NCBI GenBank assembly: GCA_946886245.1
Contig: CAMPIF010000057.1
Location: 1-14,017, forward strand
Direction: 5' to 3'
Source of the DNA: Ectopseudomonas composti
GTDB taxonomy: Bacteria > Pseudomonadota > Gammaproteobacteria > Pseudomonadales > Pseudomonadaceae
DNA length: 14,017 nt
Both the position numbers and the translations under genes were made by a program. Under the pieces are notes generated by a model that was not told the origin of the DNA, did no database searches, and saw only the letters and a list, made by a program, of their open reading frames with translations. Positions within the stretch are counted from its first letter, which is position 1, and each line of letters starts with the position of its first letter. This document shows, in pieces, positions 8,298 through 14,017 of the stretch.

Positions 8298-8414
8298 CGG
8301 CAGCGTTCCAGAGACGCAGCTTTTTTACGCCGTAGCGAATGCGGCAAGGCGCTGACACAGCGTCCTGCCTGCACAGGCAGTGACTCGGAGGGCGGCGGTA
8401 GCCGCAAAGTCGCC

Positions 8415-9578
8415 TTACAGGTAGTAGGACTTCAGCGGCGGGAAGCCATTGAACTCCACGGCGCTGTAGCTGGTGGTGTAGGCACCTGTGGACAGCCAGT
8501 ACAGGCGGTCGCCGCTGGCAAGGTTCAGCGGCAGGCCGTACTTGTAGTTCTCGTACATGATGTCGGCGCTGTCGCAGGTCGGCCCGGCGATCACCACCTC
8601 TTCCATCTCGCCCTTCTTCTCGGTCCAGATCGGGAACTTGATGGCTTCGTCCATGGTTTCGATCAGGCCGCTGAACTTGCCCACGTCGGCATAGACCCAG
8701 CGCTCGACCGCAGTACGCGACTTGCGTGCCACCAGCACCACCTCGGAAACCAGTACGCCGGCGTTGGCGATCAGCGAGCGTCCCGGCTCGAGGATGATTT
8801 CCGGCAGTTCGTCGCCGAAGTCTTCCTTGAGGAAGCGGGTGATTTCCTCGGCGTAGGTTTCCAGGTCATTGGTGCGCTGGATGTAGTTGGCCGGGAAGCC
8901 GCCGCCCATGTTGATCATCTGCAGAGTGATGCCGTCTTCTTCCTTCAGACGCTCGAAGATCACCTTGACCTTGGCGATGGCGGCGTCCCAGACGTCGATA
9001 TCACGCTGCTGGCTGCCGACGTGGAAGGAGATGCCGTAGGGCACCAGGCCCAGTTGCTTGGCCAGGATCAACAGGTCCAGGGCCATGTCCGGCTGGCAGC
9101 CGAATTTGCGCGAGAGCGGCCAGTCGGCGCTGGTCGAGCCTTCGGTGAGGATGCGCACGTAGATCTTCGAGCCCGGCGCAGCCTTGGCGATGTTGCGCAG
9201 GTCGGCTTCGGAGTCGGTGGCGAACAGGCGCACGCCCTTGTCGAAGAAGTAGCGAATATCACGGGACTTCTTGATGGTGTTGCCGTAGCTGATGCGCTCC
9301 GGGCCAACGCCGGTGGCCATGACCTTGTCCAGCTCGTAGATCGAGGCGATGTCGAAGCTCGAGCCCTTGTCGCGCAGCAACTCGATGATCTCGGTGGCCG
9401 GGTTGGCCTTGACCGCGTAGTAGACCTTGGCGAACGGGAAGCAGTTGCCCAGTTGATCGTAGGCATCGGCGATGATTTGACGATCGATCACCACGAACGG
9501 AGTTTCGTGCTGATCGGCGAACGCCTTCATGCGCTGGAAAGTGGCGGGTGCGTAATAGTCTTCGACCTTGATCGACAT
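8415..9578 (-). CDS. speC: Ornithine decarboxylase, type III PLP fold
   Basis: Cytoplasmic PLP enzyme that converts ornithine to putrescine and CO2, the entry to polyamine synthesis. Its 387 aa is the length of the Pseudomonas SpeC-type enzyme of the alanine racemase-like (eukaryotic ODC) fold, about half that of the E. coli SpeC fold. Visible residues: the PLP lysine Lys57 in YYAVKANP, HVGS (186-189), the glycine loop GGG (225-227) that holds phosphate, EPGR (264-267), and catalytic Cys335-Asp336 in GPTCDSAD, which comes across the dimer interface. Related diaminopimelate decarboxylases lack this short CDSAD form; a mixed lysine/ornithine activity is possible. The ATG is preceded by GGAG 8 nt upstream. 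It is separated from the iron-uptake operon by a 382-nt leader and is convergent with cirA. Confidence 0.93.
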   Translation of the reverse strand: MSIKVEDYYAPATFQRMKAFADQHETPFVVIDRQIIADAYDQLGNCFPFAKVYYAVKANPATEIIELLRDKGSSFDIASIYELDKVMATGVGPERISYGNTIKKSRDIRYFFDKGVRLFATDSEADLRNIAKAAPGSKIYVRILTEGSTSADWPLSRKFGCQPDMALDLLILAKQLGLVPYGISFHVGSQQRDIDVWDAAIAKVKVIFERLKEEDGITLQMINMGGGFPANYIQRTNDLETYAEEITRFLKEDFGDELPEIILEPGRSLIANAGVLVSEVVLVARKSRTAVERWVYADVGKFSGLIETMDEAIKFPIWTEKKGEMEEVVIAGPTCDSADIMYENYKYGLPLNLASGDRLYWLSTGAYTTSYSAVEFNGFPPLKSYYL

Positions 9579-9660
9579 GCTGGGGACTCCAATGGCAAAA
9601 CCGGGAACACATTGATTCGGGCAGCAGAACCGCTTACAGGTTCCGCTACGTGTCGGGGCT

Positions 9661-9680
9661 GGCCGCGCTAAACGCTGGCC
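9661..9680 (-). other. GC hairpin in the speC leader
   Basis: GGCCGCG (9661-9667) pairs with CGC-t-GGCC (9673-9680) around a CTAAA loop, a 7-bp stem with one bulged base, within the putative speC 5' untranslated region. A regulatory role is not shown. Confidence 0.4.
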
Positions 9681-9831
9681 TGAACGTCTGACAGTTTCCC
9701 CACTTTGGTTCGCCTACTTCCCAAGGCATGTCGCCGAGCATCACCGGTACCGACCCTTCGCCGGCCGGCAACCTCTCGTCGTCAGTACTTGAGCCGGATG
9801 GATCGTTTCCAGCATGGACGTTCGGGCGCGG

Positions 9832-9860
9832 ACTTTAAGACCATGCGTCCCTCAGATCAA
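9832..9860 (-). promoter_or_regulatory. Candidate speC promoter
   Basis: On the minus strand TTGATC (9860-9855) and TAAAGT (9837-9832) are separated by 17 nt. Each hexamer matches the sigma70 consensus at 4 of 6 positions. It lies about 250 nt before the start codon, directly downstream of the palindrome at 9864-9881. Confidence 0.45.
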
Positions 9861-9863
9861 CCG

Positions 9864-9881
9864 GAAATTACCCCTAATTTC
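9864..9881. promoter_or_regulatory. AT-rich palindrome, operator-like
   Basis: GAAATTA-CCCC-TAATTTC is a perfect 7-bp inverted repeat. It is set inside a wider one, CCGGAA (9861-9866) and TTCCGG (9888-9893), and ends 3 nt upstream of the candidate speC -35. Its symmetry, AT-richness in GC-rich DNA and position suit a dimeric regulator. Confidence 0.5.
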
Positions 9882-9960
9882 ATCTCGTTCCGGATATCAC
9901 ACAAAACGTCCTGAAATGCTGAACAGGCGGGGCTTTCAGCCAGTTTGGCGCAGCTGTGTT

Positions 9961-10239
9961 TCAGTGCCATTGCAGCACCAGTTCGTCCACCTGGGCGAAG
10001 CCCTGCAAATGGCGCCGGATGACCTCCTGCAACTCATCCAGTTCGGCCGCACTCGGTGCTGTGCAGGTCAGCTGCAACGTCTGTTCATCGGCCTGCAGCA
10101 TGCACTCGCCAATGGAGAAACGCAGCAGGCCTTCGCGCTCGCTCCAGCGCGCCTCGATCTTGTGCGAAAAATGCTTGCACAGGCGCCCAAGCAGGCGCGG
10201 CGCCTGGCTGCTGGGAAAACGGCTATGGCTATTGGGCAT
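9961..10239 (-). CDS. DUF2218 family protein (copy 2), coupled to iron ABC transporter
   Basis: Small, probably cytoplasmic protein of 92 aa with no signal peptide. It shares with the copy at 4750-5040 the core R-L-C-K-H-F-S-H-K-I (residues 19-28), F-x-x-G...L-Q-A, and the ending H-L-Q-G-F-A...L-V-L-Q-W, but the rest has diverged, so the two are paralogues and not a recent duplication. Its ATG (10239) lies inside the end of the ATPase gene, an 11-nt overlap that makes it the last cistron of the TonB receptor/ABC importer operon. I rejected a much longer upstream reading because it runs over the ATPase in another frame. The function is not characterised; context points to handling of imported iron or siderophore in the cytoplasm. 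Confidence 0.88.
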   Translation of the reverse strand: MPNSHSRFPSSQAPRLLGRLCKHFSHKIEARWSEREGLLRFSIGECMLQADEQTLQLTCTAPSAAELDELQEVIRRHLQGFAQVDELVLQWH

Positions 10240-11026
10240 GAGGTGAGACTTCCTTGAGCAGAGGACTATCGGCCAGCACCAGCGGCTGGCCGAGCGAGCA
10301 GTGTTCGATACGTGCTTCGATGGCGTAGGCGCGGCGCAGCCATTGCGCATCCAGCACCTCGGCGGGAGCGCCGAAACGGTAAGCCCCGTCCGGCGCCAGC
10401 AACAGCAGGTGACTGCAGAACCGCAGCGCCAGGTTGAGGTCATGGCAAGCCACCAGAGCGATGGTGCGCTCCGTGCGGCAACGCTCGGCGACGCAGTCGA
10501 GCACGCGCAGTTGCCAGTGCAGATCGAGCGCGCTGGTGGGCTCGTCAAGCAACAACAGTTGCGGCTCGCCGACCAGCACCTGCGCCAGGCCAAGCAGTTG
10601 CCGCTGCCCGCCGGACAGGCGATCCATGCGCTGCAAGGCCAGATGCTCGATGCCCAGGCGCTGAAGAATCGTTTCGACCCGTACCGTCAGCTCGTGCGAA
10701 GCAAGCTGCGGACAACGCGCCCGCGCCGCCGCCAGCAAACTCTCATACGCCAGCAGTGACACCGCCTGTGGCAATTGCTGCGGCAGGTAGGCCACCTGCA
10801 CCTGCTGGCGCCAGGGCGGCACACCGCTCAGCGTCGAATCACCCAACCGCGCTTTTCCCTGGCACGCCTGCAAACCGGCAATGGCGCGCAACAGCGACGA
10901 TTTTCCGACGCCGTTCGGGCCGAGCAGGCCAACCAGGCTGCCGGCTTCCATGGCAGGCAGGCTCAGATCCTGCAAGATGCTGCGCGCGCCATAGCTCAGC
11001 CCCAGCCCCTCGATCTGCAGGCTCAT
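10229..11026 (-). CDS. Iron-siderophore ABC transporter, ATP-binding subunit
   Basis: Cytoplasmic ATPase of 265 aa that powers the FecCD-type permease encoded just upstream. The nucleotide-binding set is complete: Walker A GPNGVGKSS (36-44), Q-loop in AYLPQQ (83-84), signature LSGGQ (137-141), Walker B LLLLDEP (157-163), D-loop SALD, and switch His195 in ACHDLNLA, a form typical of the FepC/BtuD/FecE group. The start overlaps the permease stop by 4 nt (ATGA) and the end overlaps the DUF2218 start by 11 nt. Vitamin B12 or heme are alternative substrates, but the neighbours do not single them out. Confidence 0.94.
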   Translation of the reverse strand: MSLQIEGLGLSYGARSILQDLSLPAMEAGSLVGLLGPNGVGKSSLLRAIAGLQACQGKARLGDSTLSGVPPWRQQVQVAYLPQQLPQAVSLLAYESLLAAARARCPQLASHELTVRVETILQRLGIEHLALQRMDRLSGGQRQLLGLAQVLVGEPQLLLLDEPTSALDLHWQLRVLDCVAERCRTERTIALVACHDLNLALRFCSHLLLLAPDGAYRFGAPAEVLDAQWLRRAYAIEARIEHCSLGQPLVLADSPLLKEVSPHAQ

Positions 11027-12069
11027 AAGCTGCGCCCCCGCGCCAGGATCAAACCAATGAACAGCGGCACTCCGATCACGGCAGTGACCAGCCCCACCGG
11101 CAGGATCACCCCGGGCAGCAGCGCACGGCTGGCCAGGGATGCCAGCGACAACAGCAAGGCACCGGCCAGCGCACTACCGGGCAGATAGAAGCGGTGATCC
11201 TCGCCCAGCAACAGGCGCGCCACGTGCGGCCCGACCAGGCCGATAAAGCCGACCTCGCCGACGAATGCCGTGGCCACGCCGGTCAGCAGGCTGACCCGCA
11301 ACAGCACGAAGGTGCGCAGGCGGCCGACGCGAATGCCCAGGCTACGCGCCTGTTCCTCACCGCCGCGCAGGCTGGTCATCGCCCAGGCCTGACGCAGCGC
11401 CAGCGTCAGGCACACGGCAAGCACCGCAGTCACCAACCCCACACGCTGCAGATCGGCACGCGCCAGGCTGCCGAGGGTCCAGAACACGATCTGCTGCAGC
11501 GCATCGGCATCGGCGAGAAACTGCAGCAGCCCGACCAGTGCATTGAGCCCGAACAACAGGGCGATACCGAACAGCACCAGGGTATGCAGCGCCTCCCCCA
11601 GCACCCGCGCCACCAGGAGCAGCAGCAGGCAGGATATGAAGGCGCAGACGAAAGCCGCCAGCGGCAGCAGCAGGTCGGCGCTGAGCCCGGCCAGGTTGGG
11701 CCGCAGCAGGATCACCAGCGCAGCACCGAGGGTCGCCGCCGCGCCGACGCCAAGCGTGAAAGGGCTGGCCAGGGGGTTGTTCAGCGCCGTCTGCATCTCC
11801 GCGCCAGCCAGGCCCAGGCTGGCGCCCACCACCAGCGCCATCAGCGCGTAGGGCACGCGAATTTCTAAAATGATCACCGCCTGCGCGGCGTCCAGATGCT
11901 GCGGCTGCAACAAGCCATGCGCCACATCCCACCAGCTCAGGCCAGCCGGGCCGGTGGCCAGATCGGCGATGAAACTGGCCAGCAGCAACGCCGCCAGCAC
12001 GCCCAGGCAAGCCCAGCGCCGCAACAAGGTTCGCCGGTAGCCGATGCGCAACGCCTGCTGCGCACTCAC
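11023..12069 (-). CDS. Iron-siderophore ABC transporter permease, FecCD family
   Basis: Inner-membrane channel subunit of 348 aa, probably a homodimer, since only one permease gene is present. It is almost entirely hydrophobic, with about 9-10 membrane helices. Family signatures: R-V-P (71-73), GASLGLAGAEMQ (82-93), NNPLASPFTLG (97-107), the ATPase-coupling loop GEEQARSLGI (237-246), GPHVARLLLGEDHR (280-293) and LPVGLVTAVIGVP (323-335). These are diagnostic of BtuC/FepD/FecCD proteins that move iron-siderophores, heme or cobalamin. Both ends overlap neighbours by 4 nt (binding protein upstream, ATPase downstream), showing tight translational coupling. Confidence 0.95.
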   Translation of the reverse strand: MSAQQALRIGYRRTLLRRWACLGVLAALLLASFIADLATGPAGLSWWDVAHGLLQPQHLDAAQAVIILEIRVPYALMALVVGASLGLAGAEMQTALNNPLASPFTLGVGAAATLGAALVILLRPNLAGLSADLLLPLAAFVCAFISCLLLLLVARVLGEALHTLVLFGIALLFGLNALVGLLQFLADADALQQIVFWTLGSLARADLQRVGLVTAVLAVCLTLALRQAWAMTSLRGGEEQARSLGIRVGRLRTFVLLRVSLLTGVATAFVGEVGFIGLVGPHVARLLLGEDHRFYLPGSALAGALLLSLASLASRALLPGVILPVGLVTAVIGVPLFIGLILARGRSL

Positions 12070-13181
12070 AAGCTGATCCAGTACTGGCCGTCCAGCGTCA
12101 CCGGCTGGAACTCACGGTAGAAGTGTTCCAGGGTGCGCTGCGGATCGAGATCGACAAAGGCTTCGGGATACAGCCACTTGGCGAACACCTGCACCGCCAC
12201 CACGTTGAACGGACTGTTGTAGAAGCCATGCCAGATGGCATGCGCCCTGCCCTCGCGTACGGCGCCCAGATGCTGCAGGACGCCGCGTCCGAGCAGGTGC
12301 CTGAGCGAGGCCTGCGCCGCATCCGCCGTCACGCCCGGCCCCAGGGCGATATAGGGCGCGTCCTCAGCCAGGCTGTCGGCCGAGCCCACGGCGCTGGCGA
12401 TGTACAGTTCGGGCGGCTGGCTGAGCAGCAGCTCCAGGCTGAGGGTGCCGGCATGGCCGGGCAGACGCTCGCGGGCGATATTGTCGCCACCGGCCTCGGC
12501 CAGCAGATCGGCGAACATGCCGCGCGCCATGCTTTCGCAGCAGCCCTCGCCAAGGCCGGCGCGGCTGTGCAGAAACACCTTGGGCGCGGCGCCTTGTGGC
12601 AAGCGTTCACGCACCGTAGCCAGCGCCTCGGCATGCGCCGCGTTGAAGGCTGCGGCACGCACCTCACGACCCAGCGCCTGGCCGAGCAGGGCCATGCTGC
12701 GCGGCGTGTTCAACAATGGCTGCTCGCGGAAATCAACGAACAGCACCGCCACTCCGGCGCGCTGCAGTTGCTCGATCAGCCTGCCCTGCGTGCTGTCCGG
12801 GCCATGCCCGGACAGGCTGAAAATGGCCAGATCAGGGCGCAGCGTCAGTACCTGCTCCAGGCTGAAAGTATCGGCCGCGCCCTGGCCAATGCGCGGCACC
12901 TTGGCCAACTCGGGAAAGGCCTGCTGGTATTGCCGCGCGCTGCCGGGATCGACCAGCGCCAGATCGGCAGGCATGCCCACCAGGCGCTCCAGCAACTGCT
13001 CGCCTTCAAGAATGGCCAGCACCGGCAACAGACGGCCCTCGCCCAACACGATGCGCTCGACGCGCTCGGGCACCTGCACCTCACGCCCGGCCAGATCGAT
13101 CAGCACCTGCGCCTGTACCGGGGCCAGCAACGCCAACCCCAGCATCACTGCAGCAATTGCTCGCCCCATCAGATTCGCCAT
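12066..13181 (-). CDS. Periplasmic iron-complex binding protein of the ABC importer
   Basis: Receptor that hands the substrate from the outer-membrane receptor to the permease in the periplasm. It is 371 aa with a Sec signal peptide ending APVQA|Q (about residue 24) and no lipobox cysteine, so it is soluble. The mature part starts VLIDLAGREVQVPERVERIVL, the usual opening of FecB/FhuD/BtuF-type proteins, with a TLRPDLAIFS strand at about 113-122 and a C-terminal RAHAIWHGFYNSPFNVVA (312-329). A Cys-Cys pair (214-215) in EGCCESM is unusual. The ATG at 13181 overlaps the receptor gene by 13 nt; an in-frame ATG at 13169 (Met5) would make the classic TGATG stop-start overlap and also leaves a good signal peptide, so the start is uncertain by 4 codons. 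The ligand is unknown. Confidence 0.9.
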   Translation of the reverse strand: MANLMGRAIAAVMLGLALLAPVQAQVLIDLAGREVQVPERVERIVLGEGRLLPVLAILEGEQLLERLVGMPADLALVDPGSARQYQQAFPELAKVPRIGQGAADTFSLEQVLTLRPDLAIFSLSGHGPDSTQGRLIEQLQRAGVAVLFVDFREQPLLNTPRSMALLGQALGREVRAAAFNAAHAEALATVRERLPQGAAPKVFLHSRAGLGEGCCESMARGMFADLLAEAGGDNIARERLPGHAGTLSLELLLSQPPELYIASAVGSADSLAEDAPYIALGPGVTADAAQASLRHLLGRGVLQHLGAVREGRAHAIWHGFYNSPFNVVAVQVFAKWLYPEAFVDLDPQRTLEHFYREFQPVTLDGQYWISL

Positions 13182-14017
13182 GCCAGGCCCAGACGCAGCT
13201 CACGGCCTGGCTCGTAGGAGCCACGGATACCCTCGTAGTCCGGAATGTGCTCGAAGTCCTCGTTGCTGGCGTGATCCAGGTACTGCTTGTCCAGCAGGTT
13301 CTTCAGCGTCAGGGTCACCGTCAGGCTCCCAGGCACGGCCTGCCATTCGGCATACAGGTCGTGCACGCCGTAGCCTGGCTTGGAGACATCGCCGACACCG
13401 GTGTGCAGGGTGTCGATGCCGCGCACGAAGCGACCCTGCCAGCCGAGGTTGAGATTGTCGCTGGCACGGTAGTCGGCAAAGGCGGTCCAGGTGTCGCCGA
13501 GGCTGGTGCCCAAACCGTTGTATTCGTAGACGTTGAGACGCTCGCCATCCAGACGCGCCTCATTGCGGTGGTAGCTCAGCCCCAGGCTGAGCTGCTGCCA
13601 GTGGTAGGCGGTGCTGAGCAGCACACCCTTGCTCTTCAGGTCACCGACGTTCTCATACAGATTGGGCCGGCCGATGGGGTCGGCGATGGCATCCTTGATC
13701 CGGGTGACGTAGGCCTTGCCGCTCAGCTCCCAGCCACCGTCGCGGTAGTCGAAGCCGACCTCGTCGGTACGCGCCTTCTCGGCTTTCAGGTCCGGGTCGT
13801 TGCCGGATACATCGAGCTTGAAGGCATCACGCACCTGCGGCCCGCGCAGCGCCCGCGCCTGGCCGGCGAAAACAGCCAGTTCGGGAGTCAGCTGGTAACG
13901 CAACCCCAGGTTGGGGCTGATGCCTTCCTCGGTGAAGTTCTGCTTGTCGCGGTCGTCGAGCTTGTAGCGGTCGTAGCGCAGGCCGGCGTCGAGCTGCAGA
14001 CGCGAGGTGATCTGGTA
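13169..14017 (-). CDS. TonB-dependent outer-membrane receptor, C-terminal part (5' end outside window)
   Basis: The last 282 residues of a TonB-dependent barrel; the open frame continues through the right edge, so signal peptide, TonB box and plug are not seen. Evidence is the alternating amphipathic strand pattern with turns (LQLDAGLRYDRYK, ISPNLGLRYQL, WELSGKAYVTRIKDAI, LYENVGDLKSKGVLL), the late barrel motif NLLDKQYLDHAS, and the ending RELRLGLAWRI. It is first in an operon with the periplasmic binding protein, permease, ATPase and DUF2218 gene, so it should import the same iron complex. It is clearly different from the CirA-like receptor. The terminal residue is Ile and not the usual Phe, mildly unusual. 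The promoter and any Fur site lie outside the window. Confidence 0.9.
   Translation of the reverse strand, partial: YQITSRLQLDAGLRYDRYKLDDRDKQNFTEEGISPNLGLRYQLTPELAVFAGQARALRGPQVRDAFKLDVSGNDPDLKAEKARTDEVGFDYRDGGWELSGKAYVTRIKDAIADPIGRPNLYENVGDLKSKGVLLSTAYHWQQLSLGLSYHRNEARLDGERLNVYEYNGLGTSLGDTWTAFADYRASDNLNLGWQGRFVRGIDTLHTGVGDVSKPGYGVHDLYAEWQAVPGSLTVTLTLKNLLDKQYLDHASNEDFEHIPDYEGIRGSYEPGRELRLGLAWRI

Larger units (their letters stand above)
9579..9960 (-). promoter_or_regulatory. 382-nt non-coding region: speC promoter and leader
   Basis: I see no credible gene here. On the minus strand it holds an AT-rich palindrome (9864-9881), a promoter candidate (9860-9832), a leader of roughly 250 nt with a GC hairpin (9661-9680), and the speC ribosome site GGAG (9590-9587). 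A weaker hairpin GAACC-N7-GGTTC lies at 9627-9643. No intrinsic terminator with a T-run is evident after the upstream DUF2218 gene, so some read-through into speC is possible. Confidence 0.6.

Noticed and set aside
8350..8380. Small hairpins CGCTG-aca-CAGCG and CTGCCT-gcac-AGGCAG downstream of speC
   Set aside because: The stems are short, with no T-run on the minus strand; the better terminator is at 8263-8297.
8295..9671. A 458-codon plus-strand open frame over speC
   Set aside because: It is a shadow of the well-conserved ornithine decarboxylase and begins right after the terminator hairpin with no ribosome site.
9911..9939. CTGAAA/TTTCAG inverted repeat after the second DUF2218 gene as a terminator
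   Set aside because: It is only 6 bp with a long loop and no T-run on the minus strand.
12123..13217. Long plus-strand open frames over the binding-protein gene
   Set aside because: They are Gln/Arg/His-rich, low-complexity products typical of antisense reading of Pseudomonas genes; the minus strand encodes the signal-peptide-bearing binding protein.

Overview
The window is high-GC, densely packed proteobacterial DNA. It very probably comes from a Pseudomonas chromosome. The evidence is the copA-cueR (cueAR) gene pair, the 387-residue SpeC-type ornithine decarboxylase, and intergenic REP doublets of the 'TAGGAGC..GCTTGC..GCGA' kind typical of that genus. A P. mendocina/alcaligenes-like lineage is my guess. 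I see no phage, transposase, CRISPR, tRNA or rRNA.

Layout, left to right. (1) 1-1923, plus strand: the 3' two thirds of a Cu(I)-exporting P1B-ATPase (copA/cueA), overlapped by 4 nt by its MerR-type regulator cueR. (2) 1920-2048: two back-to-back REP doublets, the first of which supplies the cueR stop codon. (3) 2079-2966, minus: a bacterial RIO1-like kinase. (4) 3056-4685: a LysR regulator divergent from an atypical short-chain dehydrogenase (NmrA/YwnB-like). (5) 4750-5040: a small DUF2218 protein, whose stop lies 4 nt from that of a convergent, apparently orphan pxpA (5045-5788). (6) 5914-8297: a CirA-like catecholate siderophore receptor with a sigma70-like promoter embedded in two Fur-box-like sequences and ending at a clear, probably bidirectional terminator. 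(7) 8415-9960, minus: ornithine decarboxylase speC behind a 382-nt non-coding leader with a promoter candidate and an AT-rich palindrome. (8) 9961-14017, minus: an iron/siderophore uptake operon running TonB-dependent receptor (cut by the window edge), periplasmic binding protein, FecCD permease, ATPase and a second DUF2218 protein, with every junction overlapping.

The unifying theme is metal homeostasis: copper export and sensing on the left, two iron-siderophore import loci on the right. The most interesting signal is DUF2218. Two diverged copies sit within about 5 kb of each other; one is translationally coupled to the ABC importer and the other lies about 1 kb upstream of the CirA-like receptor. 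Both keep an R-L-C-K-H-F-x-H-K-I core. This suggests an uncharacterised cytoplasmic partner of siderophore uptake; that role is inference.
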